Shown piece by piece: positions 42,101-49,122 of a DNA stretch of 64,000 bases. Position numbers and translations under genes: made by a program. The stretch is from VRUE01 sp963716735. Its GTDB lineage: Bacteria > Actinomycetota > Thermoleophilia > Solirubrobacterales > 70-9. The notes beneath the pieces are model-generated. The model saw nothing but the letters and a program-made list of their open reading frames with translations, did not search any database and was not told the origin of the DNA. The DNA is taken from the NCBI GenBank assembly GCA_963716735.1, contig OY970321.1, positions 2,728,001 to 2,792,000 of the forward strand, read 5' to 3'. Within the stretch, counting starts at the first letter, position 1. Every line of letters begins with the position of its first letter.

Positions 42101-42283
42101 CTATGCGTCGCGCTCGTCCTCGTCTGGGTCATAGCCAATCTCGGGCGGAGCCTCGCCGTGCTCGGCGACGTAGGCCCAAAGGCGCTCGGAATCGGAGAGG
42201 CGTTTCAGCTTCCGTTCGAGCGACTTGCGTTCCTTGGCGATCCGGTTCAAATGATCGTTGGCGGTAGGTCGGTCGTATTTCAT
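42101..42283 (-). CDS. Small helical protein of the element
   Basis: A 60-residue charged protein starting MKYDRPTANDHLNRIAKERK, with a probable coiled coil (LERKLKRLSDSERLWAYVAE) and an acidic C terminus ending DPDEDERDA. The frame is open further upstream but this ATG starts the plausible part. I do not recognise it; it resembles small regulators or antitoxins in size and charge only. Confidence 0.45.
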   Translation of the reverse strand: MKYDRPTANDHLNRIAKERKSLERKLKRLSDSERLWAYVAEHGEAPPEIGYDPDEDERDA

Positions 42284-42382
42284 TGGGACCACGCTAGCGT
42301 CGCGGCGGCCGTCAGCCCTGCGCCTGCATCGTCGCGCTTGTGCGGCGCGGTGTGGTCTACCAATGCGCCCGGCCTGGTCGCA

Positions 42383-42388
42383 TAGAGT
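42383..42388 (+). promoter_or_regulatory. Candidate -10 box of the PH-like gene
   Basis: TAGAGT, 7 nt before GTG 42396; no Shine-Dalgarno. Confidence 0.45.
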
Positions 42389-42395
42389 CCTTTCC

Positions 42396-42803
42396 GTGGA
42401 GGAGGCGGCGCAGCACCTAGAGCTAGCCGAGGGCGAGAGCATCATCTTCGCCTGTCGGCCAGCGAAGGCACCGAGGTTCGCGCTCTACCTAATTACACTC
42501 GGCCTCTACGAGTTCTGGCGGCGCGTGAGCTACTACGCAGTGACCGACCGGCGAGCCGCTTCGCGAGCTGGTCGCATTACGAACACGGAAGCGAGTTTGC
42601 CGCTGTTCTATGTGCAGGACGCGACGATCCGTACTTTCCTTTGGTGGGGCTACGTCTACGTCTCGACAGCGGGAGGGGAAGGCGGGGACCTGGAGACACA
42701 GTGGCTACCGAAGGACGACGCCCGAAGGTTTCGCAGCGAGATTTTGGAGCGCGCCCACTCAGAGCGCGCGGCTCGCCGCGCGCCGGAAACCCCGTCACCG
42801 TAG
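42396..42803 (+). CDS. PH-like membrane-associated protein
   Basis: A 135-residue protein. A single hydrophobic segment (RFALYLITLGLYEFWRRVSYYAVTDRR) resembles the start of bacterial PH (bPH2/YdbS-like) domains, followed by beta-rich sequence (SLPLFYVQDATIRTFLWWGYVYVSTAGG) and a basic C terminus. GTG 42396 follows a TAGAGT box by 7 nt. The function is unknown; it is cargo of the integrated element. Confidence 0.6.
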   Translation: MEEAAQHLELAEGESIIFACRPAKAPRFALYLITLGLYEFWRRVSYYAVTDRRAASRAGRITNTEASLPLFYVQDATIRTFLWWGYVYVSTAGGEGGDLETQWLPKDDARRFRSEILERAHSERAARRAPETPSP

Positions 42804-42831
42804 GTCCGCGCACTTTCCCAGCTCGGACGCA

Positions 42832-42837
42832 TAGCAT
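42832..42837 (+). promoter_or_regulatory. Candidate -10 box of the GIY-YIG gene
   Basis: TAGCAT, 7 nt before GTG 42845. Confidence 0.45.
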
Positions 42838-42844
42838 CGGCCGC

Positions 42845-43570
42845 GTGGAGCGGGAGCAAATCCTGGCCGAGATTCGCCGCGTCGCTGAGGAGGGCGGCGG
42901 CAAGGCGCCGGGGCGCGAGCGGTTCGCCGCCGAGACCGGCATCAGGGAACATGATTGGCTCGGCCGCTACTGGGCGCGCTGGTCCGACGCCGTGGCCGAG
43001 GCCGGATACACGCCGAACACCTTGCAAGGCCGCGTTGACGACGACGAGGCCCTACACCGTTATGCGGCCGAGACGCAGAGGCTCGGCCATCCGCCCACTC
43101 ACGCCGAGCTGCGATTGGTCCGGCAGACCGACAAGACGTTTCCTAGCTCCGGCGTCTACGAGCGGTTGGGACCGAAAGGTGAGCTGTTGGCCAAGGTGGC
43201 CGCCTATTGCGAGGGCCGCCCCGAGCTGGCCGACGTGCTGCCGATCCTCGCGCCGTTGATCGCGGCCGCCGAAAATGCCGAGCCGGGCGAGGACGCCCCC
43301 GCCGACGACGCGCCTGAAGGATTCGTGTACCTGCTCAAGTCCGGCCGCCACTACAAGCTGGGCCGGACCAATTCACTCGGCCGCCGCGAATACGAGCTAG
43401 CGATTCAACTACCGGAGCGCGCCGAGAAAGTCCACGCGATCAAGACTGACGACCCCGCCGGAATCGAGAACTACTGGCACCGTCGCTTTGCCGACCGACG
43501 CGCCAACGGCGAGTGGTTCGCGTTGACAGCCGCAGACGTTCGCGCTTTCAAGCGGCGCAAGTTCATGTAG
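42845..43570 (+). CDS. GIY-YIG/T5orf172-like protein with homing-endonuclease-type repeats
   Basis: A 241-residue protein. The N-terminal half has two helical repeats of the kind associated with homing endonucleases (IREHDWLGRYWARWSDAVAEAGY, and a second near 75-110). The C-terminal domain, about 155-241, has GFVYLLKSGRHYKLGRTN with the GIY-YIG-like order Y-LL...YKLG. It continues IENYWHRRFADRRANGEWFALTAADV, where the Glu is the expected metal ligand. It is related to the MUG113/T5orf172 nucleases of phages and mobile elements. Its target is unknown. Confidence 0.75.
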   Translation: MEREQILAEIRRVAEEGGGKAPGRERFAAETGIREHDWLGRYWARWSDAVAEAGYTPNTLQGRVDDDEALHRYAAETQRLGHPPTHAELRLVRQTDKTFPSSGVYERLGPKGELLAKVAAYCEGRPELADVLPILAPLIAAAENAEPGEDAPADDAPEGFVYLLKSGRHYKLGRTNSLGRREYELAIQLPERAEKVHAIKTDDPAGIENYWHRRFADRRANGEWFALTAADVRAFKRRKFM

Positions 43571-43574
43571 CCGA

Positions 43575-43604
43575 CTACTCGCTCGGCGCGGCCGCCGCGA
43601 GTAG
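43575..43604 (+). terminator. Hairpin after the GIY-YIG gene
   Basis: CTACTCGC and GCGAGTAG pair perfectly around a 14-nt GC-rich loop, 5 nt after the stop codon. Confidence 0.5.
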
Positions 43605-43676
43605 CAAGGGCGCGCCGGAATGCTGACGTGGCAGACCGGTGACCAGGCGAGCGTTGGCGCTGCTTGAATCTCGGGC

Positions 43677-44747
43677 ATGGCACGAATTCCCGACAATGAT
43701 CCGCTTAGAAAACTGGTTGGCCACGGCATCCTGAACGACCTGTCGAAGACGATGGAGACGACGCGCCTAATGCAGGGCGGCATCTTCCCGAAGGTCACCT
43801 CTCTCCGCGAGCTTGTTGCTCCGTTAGACCGTGAAGTGCTCCGGCGCACTTCGGGGGCGCATCTCATCGGCTCCCAGCTTCGCGACACCCTTGCCGCGGC
43901 GAACGCCGCGATGCTCGGTCGCGGCATTGCTTCGTCGGCGGCGCTTTCGGCGGGCCGAATCAATGCAGCCGATTACGGTCTTCGGTTCGGAAGCCTTCGC
44001 ATCGCCGAGCTGTATGGGGCGCAAAGCGGCATCGGAAAACTATTCGAGGGTTGGAAAAGCCCTTTGCAGGGTTTTGGCCTGGGGCTTGACCGCTTCGTCG
44101 AGGAACAGCAAAAGCTCGACGAACGCACCAATGACTTCGTTGAAGCTCATGGATGGCCGGTTCCACTCAACCTCCCGATCAGGGCGTACCGCCGCCTTGT
44201 AGGCATGGCCGATGCGGGCAAGCGAGAGGTAAACAAGCTGATGACTCGCAGCTTTCGCCCCGGAACTCGCGTCTTTAGATCGATGAGGGATGTCCTTCTG
44301 GAAAGTCCGCAATTACAGTCGCGGCGACCCTTGGTTAAGCAATCCCTGTCGGCCTACAAGAGGCGAGATTGGTACCTCGTGGTCAACGGCCTGCTGCCTC
44401 TGGTCGAGGGGGTTCTCGTTGACTACGCCTACCAAGCAGCCCCAGCGCCGCGGAATGCACGCACCAAAAAAGCCCTCAAAGAGCTTCGGGAAAAGGAAAA
44501 CGCGAGCCTTGGGGTTGCCGTTGACACCCTGGAGACTATGTTGCACTCGGCGGGTGCCAACGTCGCTCTGTTTGAGGGCTTCGACTCAGCCGACTACGGT
44601 GGCCCCGGAGAGCCACGTTCTCTCAATCGACACGCGATCCTCCACGGAGCGGCGAGGCGGTACGGCAGCGAGCAGAACGCGCTTCGATTGCTCCTATTAG
44701 TCGCCGTCATGGCCGAAGCCTTCGACCTGAATGACGACATCTCCTGA
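43677..44747 (+). CDS. Unknown protein with a C-terminal HEPN-like Rx4H motif
   Basis: A 356-residue, mostly helical protein. The N-terminal 200 residues are unrecognised, with KTMETTRLMQGG, a Gly-rich stretch and LDRFVEEQQKLDERTNDFVE. The C-terminal part contains SLNRHAILHGAARRYGSEQN, giving Arg318-x4-His323 preceded by Asn, which matches the HEPN RNase signature of abortive-infection and toxin proteins. It is followed by LRLLLLVAVMAEAF. The base composition is lower in GC than the host. A defence role is possible because it is cargo of a mobile element, but this rests on one motif. Confidence 0.6.
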   Translation: MARIPDNDPLRKLVGHGILNDLSKTMETTRLMQGGIFPKVTSLRELVAPLDREVLRRTSGAHLIGSQLRDTLAAANAAMLGRGIASSAALSAGRINAADYGLRFGSLRIAELYGAQSGIGKLFEGWKSPLQGFGLGLDRFVEEQQKLDERTNDFVEAHGWPVPLNLPIRAYRRLVGMADAGKREVNKLMTRSFRPGTRVFRSMRDVLLESPQLQSRRPLVKQSLSAYKRRDWYLVVNGLLPLVEGVLVDYAYQAAPAPRNARTKKALKELREKENASLGVAVDTLETMLHSAGANVALFEGFDSADYGGPGEPRSLNRHAILHGAARRYGSEQNALRLLLLVAVMAEAFDLNDDIS

Positions 44748-44780
44748 CTCCTATTGGCGGCTTTGATGCTCGGCGGTCGT

Positions 44781-45008
44781 TCAGTCGATCCCGGCGAATA
44801 GCTCAGCGGGCCGCACTTCCAGCGCCCGCGCCAGCTTGAATATCGTCTCCAGCGTCGGCTTCCGCTCGCCGGACTCGATGCGGCCCCAAGCGGTGTGGTG
44901 CATCCCGACCGACCATGCCGCCTCCTCCATCGTCAGCCCGCGTTTTTCGCGTAGTCGCTTCACATTGGCGGCGAATCTCGCAGCAGGGCTGTTGGCGCTC
45001 GCTGGCAC
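44781..45008 (-). CDS. Xre-family HTH regulator
   Basis: A 75-residue helix-turn-helix protein: RFAANVKRLREKRGLTMEEAAWSVGMHHTAWGRIESGERKPTLETIFKLARALEVRPAELF is the complete HTH_3 domain. It is convergent with the HEPN-like gene and divergent from the lipoprotein gene. It probably controls genes of the element. Confidence 0.85.
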   Translation of the reverse strand: MPASANSPAARFAANVKRLREKRGLTMEEAAWSVGMHHTAWGRIESGERKPTLETIFKLARALEVRPAELFAGID

Positions 45009-45136
45009 CGGGGCAGACTCGCCCTGCGGCTCCGTTCTCTGCGTGCCAGTTTGTCAGGTTGCTGCTAGCCTCCCCGCTCGGCTGGGGAGCCGCCAGTCTC
45101 GCCCAACTTGACCGCCCAACCGAGGAAGGAAGACCG

Positions 45137-45778
45137 ATGGCAAAGCAGGGGGCGCCTACCGTGCGCGCGAGAGGGTTGGCCGTTCTCCTCGCCTCCGTAC
45201 TCGCGACCGCAATTCTGGCCCTCGCGGGATGTGGCTCCAGCAACACCGAGACGGTGACCGAAACGGTTAGCGAAGAAACCACGACGACTATCGAAGGCGC
45301 GGCCTCCAATGGCGAACCTGTCGTCCCTGTCGATGGATCGGCCACATCGGGCGGAATTGAAGTGACGGTCAACCAGGCGTTCTCTAAGCCGACCATAAGC
45401 TACGAAGGCGGCACCGAAAGCCGCGTAACGCCAGATGGCGAACCGCGGACAATTCAGGCGCCACAGGGCGGCCACTACATCTACGTCGTCGCCGATGTTC
45501 TCAATGAAACCGCGGAAGGAATCGACCTGACCTGCGGGTACCCGATGAAAGTCAAGCTACGAGACGCGGACCACAAACGCTACGACCCCGTCGAAGGTCT
45601 CGATTTGGTCAACGGCAACCCGGAATGCAACGAACAGTTACAGCCAGGGTTCAGCCGCAAGATGATTTGGATTTTCCTTGTCCCACCGAGTGCCGACGTT
45701 GAAGCTCTGGAATTCTCCGACGTGACGAACTTCAATAAGGAACAGCCAGCCGCGGCTATCTCCCTCCCGAGCGTTTGA
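45137..45778 (+). CDS. DUF4352-type lipoprotein
   Basis: A 213-residue lipoprotein. A signal with lipobox LALAGC near residue 33 is followed by a Thr/Glu/Ser-rich linker. An immunoglobulin-like DUF4352 domain comes next, with GGHYIYVVADVLNETAEGIDL, MKVKLRDADHKRYDP and the late FLVPPSADVEALEFSD. The ATG at 45137 has a GAGGAAGGAAGA ribosome site. Such lipoproteins on mobile elements may act in exclusion or surface modification, but this is speculative. Confidence 0.72.
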   Translation: MAKQGAPTVRARGLAVLLASVLATAILALAGCGSSNTETVTETVSEETTTTIEGAASNGEPVVPVDGSATSGGIEVTVNQAFSKPTISYEGGTESRVTPDGEPRTIQAPQGGHYIYVVADVLNETAEGIDLTCGYPMKVKLRDADHKRYDPVEGLDLVNGNPECNEQLQPGFSRKMIWIFLVPPSADVEALEFSDVTNFNKEQPAAAISLPSV

Positions 45779-45784
45779 GCCGAG

Positions 45785-46579
45785 TTATTCCGAGGTAGGG
45801 CGACCGCTGGAGTCCCGACCACGGCGCCGGTTCACCTCCTGGCGCCGACGTACGGCGTGCCAGGTCTGCGGGGCGACGATCCGGCCGGGCACCTTCCGCA
45901 TGTAAATGTCGCGGTTGAGGATGCCCTGAATGGTCGCGGGTGACCATCGGTGGCTGGTTCGCTTGGAGATGTCGTCGGCAATGCGGACCTGCGATTTGCC
46001 GAGCTGCGCGAGCGTGTAGATCAGCCGGACGATTTCCGCCTTGTCATCCACGACCGCCAGTCCATGCTTGACTCGCCGGTAGCCGTAGGGGACGCGGCCG
46101 CCTTGCTTTCGTGCCCCCGGATGCGCCGCGGCAGCCTCCTCTCGCCCCCGCTTCAACCGCGCCACGGTTCGCCGCCGGTCATCGGCCGCGATCAGGTGGC
46201 CGAGGTTCCCTGCCAAGCCCTCGCCGTTGTAGCCGTCCGCGAACAGAACAACCACCCCGGCGGCGTTGAACTGGCGCAGCGCGTCGAAGGCGCAGTACTC
46301 ATCGCGTGCTAGGCGGTCGCGGTCGGCTACCAGGAGAACTCCAGCGCCGACTTCCTGAGCCTTCGCTAGCGCCGCCGAGAGTTTGGGACGTTCGGCCAAT
46401 GGCACGGTGCCGCTGATGTCCTCATGGAAGTCGGCCGCGATCCTGATGCCTTCGCGCTTCGCGAACTGGCGATTGCGTCGGTCCTGGACGGCCAGTCCGA
46501 ACCCGCGGGTCTGCTCATCGCTCGACACGCGCCGGTAGGCAACGGCAACGCTTGGATCGGTGCGCGGGAGGGGGTTCAT
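45785..46579 (-). CDS. Serine recombinase
   Basis: A 264-residue serine recombinase. The resolvase domain starts AVAYRRVSSDEQTRGFGLAVQ with nucleophile Ser19 and includes LLVADRDRLARD. A PF07508-type recombinase domain follows (GGRVPYGYRRVKHGLAVVDDKAEIVRLIYTLA, TIQGILNRDIYMRK). It lacks the long zinc-ribbon/coiled-coil C terminus of large integrases, so it may be a truncated or small invertase/resolvase. Its presence beside a tyrosine integrase is unusual. Confidence 0.85.
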   Translation of the reverse strand: MNPLPRTDPSVAVAYRRVSSDEQTRGFGLAVQDRRNRQFAKREGIRIAADFHEDISGTVPLAERPKLSAALAKAQEVGAGVLLVADRDRLARDEYCAFDALRQFNAAGVVVLFADGYNGEGLAGNLGHLIAADDRRRTVARLKRGREEAAAAHPGARKQGGRVPYGYRRVKHGLAVVDDKAEIVRLIYTLAQLGKSQVRIADDISKRTSHRWSPATIQGILNRDIYMRKVPGRIVAPQTWHAVRRRQEVNRRRGRDSSGRPTSE

Positions 46580-46711
46580 CGTGGCTCCGTGGGTTGCTTT
46601 CGCGTTGGTGGCAGCATATCGAGTTTGCATGTCAACGTCTACGTTCGCATGTGTAAGTCTCTATTTATCCTGCAAAATCGGGCTTTTTAGTAGATGTGAG
46701 ACAATTATTGG
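46580..46711. promoter_or_regulatory. AT-rich divergent promoter region
   Basis: These 132 nt between the serine recombinase and xre genes are markedly AT-rich. They contain direct repeats TTTGCATGT (46626) and TTCGCATGT (46648), which may be operators for the adjacent Xre regulator, and GACAAT 6 nt before its GTG. Confidence 0.5.
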
Positions 46712-46909
46712 GTGAGACAGACCTATGCAGACAACCTCCGTAAACGCTGCCTGGCAGCGGGCTTGAGCCAGACCGAACTCGCTCGCGCGGCCGGGCTTTC
46801 ATCCCACACGACCATCTCGAACATTGAGCGCGGCATGGAGCCGTCCGAGACGGTCGCCCGCAAGATTGCCGGGGTTCTAGAACCGGCGCGGGACGGAGTC
46901 CCGGCGTGA
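46712..46909 (+). CDS. Xre-family HTH regulator
   Basis: A 65-residue single HTH domain: YADNLRKRCLAAGLSQTELARAAGLSSHTTISNIERGMEPSETVARKIAGVL. GTG 46712 follows GACAAT by 6 nt and lacks a ribosome site. It overlaps the next gene by 4 nt and is divergent from the recombinase gene. It is probably the master regulator of the element's replication block. Confidence 0.82.
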   Translation: MRQTYADNLRKRCLAAGLSQTELARAAGLSSHTTISNIERGMEPSETVARKIAGVLEPARDGVPA

Positions 46910-47172
46910 AGCGCGATGGCCTATGGCCTGACGCCGAGGCTGGTCTGATGGAGGGCAAGGCGATGGCGGGCATGGACCGCGCAACCGAGCGGCGTTTTTG
47001 TTCGATGTTGGAAGAACTTGGAGGCGGCCCGGTCGATGGGCAGGGAAGGCTCGGCGCGGAAGCGCTCCTATGTGATGACGCCCATTTTGAGCAGGGCGGT
47101 CAACTCTGGTACGGGGAGCGGGAGCCGGAGACGGATGCTGAGCGTGCCGCGCTGGAACGCTGGCGCTCATGA
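46906..47172 (+). CDS. Small protein of unknown function
   Basis: An 88-residue acidic protein with ATERRFCSMLEELGG and ERAALERWRS ends, coupled to the xre gene by GTGA. No domain is recognised. It is probably part of the replication/regulation transcript. Confidence 0.5.
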   Translation: MKRDGLWPDAEAGLMEGKAMAGMDRATERRFCSMLEELGGGPVDGQGRLGAEALLCDDAHFEQGGQLWYGEREPETDAERAALERWRS

Positions 47173-47306
47173 GCGTTTATTCCAAAAATGTGGGGTGGTC
47201 GGGTTGCGAGGCGGAGGCGAGTAGGCGGGCGAAGCCTGAAAGCAAGGGGGCCAAAGCCCTACCTCCCTTGACCGCCGCGAAATGCTGGAAGTGAACCCGT
47301 CCAACC

Positions 47307-47326
47307 GGGCGCCGCTAGGGGCGCCC
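47307..47326 (+). terminator. Small GC-rich hairpin upstream of the RepA-like gene
   Basis: GGGCGCC and GGCGCCC pair with a 6-nt loop. It lies in the 252-nt gene-free stretch 47173-47424. That stretch also has a second weaker hairpin (ACGCCG and CGGCGT near 47335-47358) and otherwise nothing recognisable until the GGAGG before GTG 47425. Confidence 0.4.
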
Positions 47327-47424
47327 TAACGCGAAACGCCGCCCCGGCAAGGACGGCGTCTCAGGGAGTGAGGTGCTGAAGTGCTCGAACTGAATTTTAG
47401 TTGTCCCCTTGGAGGCGCTTCAAG

Positions 47425-48564
47425 GTGACGACCGCCACCGTCCCGACCGCTGATCAGCTCGCCGAGCTGGACCCGGACGCCCTCGAAAAGCTGGTCGAAC
47501 AGGCGAAGGCAAAGCGGGCGCTTGGCCCCGACCTGGAGCAGGTCGAGCGCGAGGCGGCCGGCAAGACCCACGGCAAGATCGCAGCCGCGATCTTCGACGA
47601 CGCGCCGAGCATTTGGGCTGACGACTTGGGCGAGGCTCGGCGGCCGATCCCCGGAGGGTGCGATCTGCTGCTGGAGGGTGTGCCGTCCTACTTCTTCGGC
47701 GCTCGCGGCTCCGGCAAGAGCACCGTCGTCGACACGCTCGGCTGGAATGTCGCCATGCACGAGATAGGTGTCCTCGTGCTGGACCGCGAGAACGGCCCGG
47801 CTCTATCTCGCGCCCGCCTCGATGACGCTGTGAAGTTCAACCCCGACTTGGACGACGCGAAGCTGCGCGAGTTCTACGACGCCCGCCACTGGCCGGAGTT
47901 CGAAAAGGGCTGGAACCCCGACGGCTACGCCGACGTGATCGCCGGACGCGGCTTCAAAGTCGTGATTTACGACTCCGTGCGCGAGCTGCTGGGGCAGCTC
48001 CGGCTCAGCTCCAACTCGGATGACGACTGGTCCGAGCTGTACGGGCTGCTGGCAACGCCACTGATTCAGCGCGGGATCACTCCAGTGTTCCTCGACAACA
48101 TCGGCAACGTCGCCACCGAGCGGCCGCGCGGGACTGCTGCGAAGCTCGACGCCGCTCCGCAGGGCTATCGCATCTGGACTCGCCAAGAGTTCACCCCAGA
48201 GATAACCGGTGTCGTGGGGATCGACTGCTCGCGTTCGCGGCTGGGAGACATCGGCCGCGAATGGCGGATGACGGTCGGCGGCGGTCGCTGGGAGCTCCCA
48301 ACCGAGTCCACGGAGAATCAGACGACCACGACCTGGGACTTGATACTCGCTGCGCTGGCAGATGGCGAGGAGCACGAGCAAGGCGAGATCGCGGAGACGG
48401 CGGGAGTCACGACCAAGACGGTGCGGCGGCTGGTCAACGTCGAGCACGCGGAAGCCCGCAAGGGGGAACGTGACCCGTGCGTGATTCGCACCGAACAGGC
48501 CGGGCATCCTACGACGCTGCGGCTCCGGGGTGTGGGCGGATCGAGTCTCATGGAGGCCATCTGA
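47425..48564 (+). CDS. RepA-like AAA/RecA-fold ATPase
   Basis: A 379-residue ATPase. The core has Walker A FGARGSGKSTVVD near residue 95, GVLVLDRENGPALSRARL, and Walker B KVVIYDSVRELLG near 180. The C-terminal 80 residues look like a winged-helix region (LAALADGEEHEQGEIAETAG, TKTVRRLVNVEHAE). Such RepA/DnaB-like proteins act as replicative helicases of plasmids and actinobacterial integrative elements. GTG 47425 follows GGAGG. The iteron-like region directly downstream supports a replication role. Confidence 0.78.
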   Translation: MTTATVPTADQLAELDPDALEKLVEQAKAKRALGPDLEQVEREAAGKTHGKIAAAIFDDAPSIWADDLGEARRPIPGGCDLLLEGVPSYFFGARGSGKSTVVDTLGWNVAMHEIGVLVLDRENGPALSRARLDDAVKFNPDLDDAKLREFYDARHWPEFEKGWNPDGYADVIAGRGFKVVIYDSVRELLGQLRLSSNSDDDWSELYGLLATPLIQRGITPVFLDNIGNVATERPRGTAAKLDAAPQGYRIWTRQEFTPEITGVVGIDCSRSRLGDIGREWRMTVGGGRWELPTESTENQTTTTWDLILAALADGEEHEQGEIAETAGVTTKTVRRLVNVEHAEARKGERDPCVIRTEQAGHPTTLRLRGVGGSSLMEAI

Positions 48565-48596
48565 TTGGCGGCAGCGTCGGGTCGTGGGGCGGCAGG

Positions 48597-48807
48597 AAAG
48601 GTTGGACATCGGCCGCCGACGGCTGTCCGACGACCCCGGACATCATCAGTCAGATCACGTCCGACCCCATGTCCGACTCTCGGCGGAGTCTGGCCTGTAG
48701 AGCGAAAAAAGGTTGGACATCGGCCGCCGGATTATGTCCTACCAATGTCCGGGGCACCCCGGACATTCCCCGTAGGGCAATGGCGGAGCCATGCCCTAGG
48801 GGTGTCC
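48597..48807. repeat. Iteron-like GGACA/TGTCC array, candidate replication origin
   Basis: This lies in the 330-nt gene-free stretch after the RepA-like gene. A 22-bp direct repeat is present at 48597-48618 and 48708-48729. About nine GGACA or TGTCC pentamers occur in both orientations, with a perfect 11-bp palindrome AATGTCCGGGG/CCCCGGACATT (48744-48767) around CA. This is the layout of a rep-protein binding origin, although a transfer origin or regulator site is also possible. Confidence 0.6.
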
Positions 48808-48894
48808 GTGCGAAGTTCGCGGCTCCCGACCGCCGAGCGCATCCATAGCGACGACCCGATGACGGCTGTTGAGTCACCTAGACTCGAACGCGGA

Positions 48895-49122
48895 ATGGCG
48901 GAGCGGCAGCCAATACACGCGGTTCACACTGAAGACCAGCAAGAGCTGCTGGAACGACTGGGGCTACTCGACGCCTTCAGGTCGGGCGATCTGAAATGTC
49001 GAGATTGCGAGCGTCCGGTCGCCGACCACGGGCTGGGCCTCGTTCAGATGAACGCCAATGGCGAAATCGAGGTCGCTTGCGCCGACTCGCAGTGCGGCCG
49101 CAAAACGGACGGAGCCACGTGA
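48895..49122 (+). CDS. Small zinc-ribbon-like protein
   Basis: A 75-residue protein. A helical start (TEDQQELLERLGLLDAF) is followed by a four-Cys cluster, LKCRDCERP and VACADSQCGRK, which could bind zinc. ATG 48895 follows a TAGACT box by 10 nt; ATG 48859 is an alternative. Its stop overlaps the next start (GTGA). The function is unknown. Confidence 0.55.
   Translation: MAERQPIHAVHTEDQQELLERLGLLDAFRSGDLKCRDCERPVADHGLGLVQMNANGEIEVACADSQCGRKTDGAT

Noticed and set aside
48597..48729. A CRISPR array
   Set aside because: Only two copies of the 22-bp repeat occur, with internal dyads and no regular spacers; no cas genes are present.
48565..48894. N-terminal extension of the zinc-ribbon-like gene into the iteron region
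   Set aside because: The extension is Arg/Pro/Ser-rich and covers direct repeats and a palindrome; an ATG with a TANNNT box lies at 48895.
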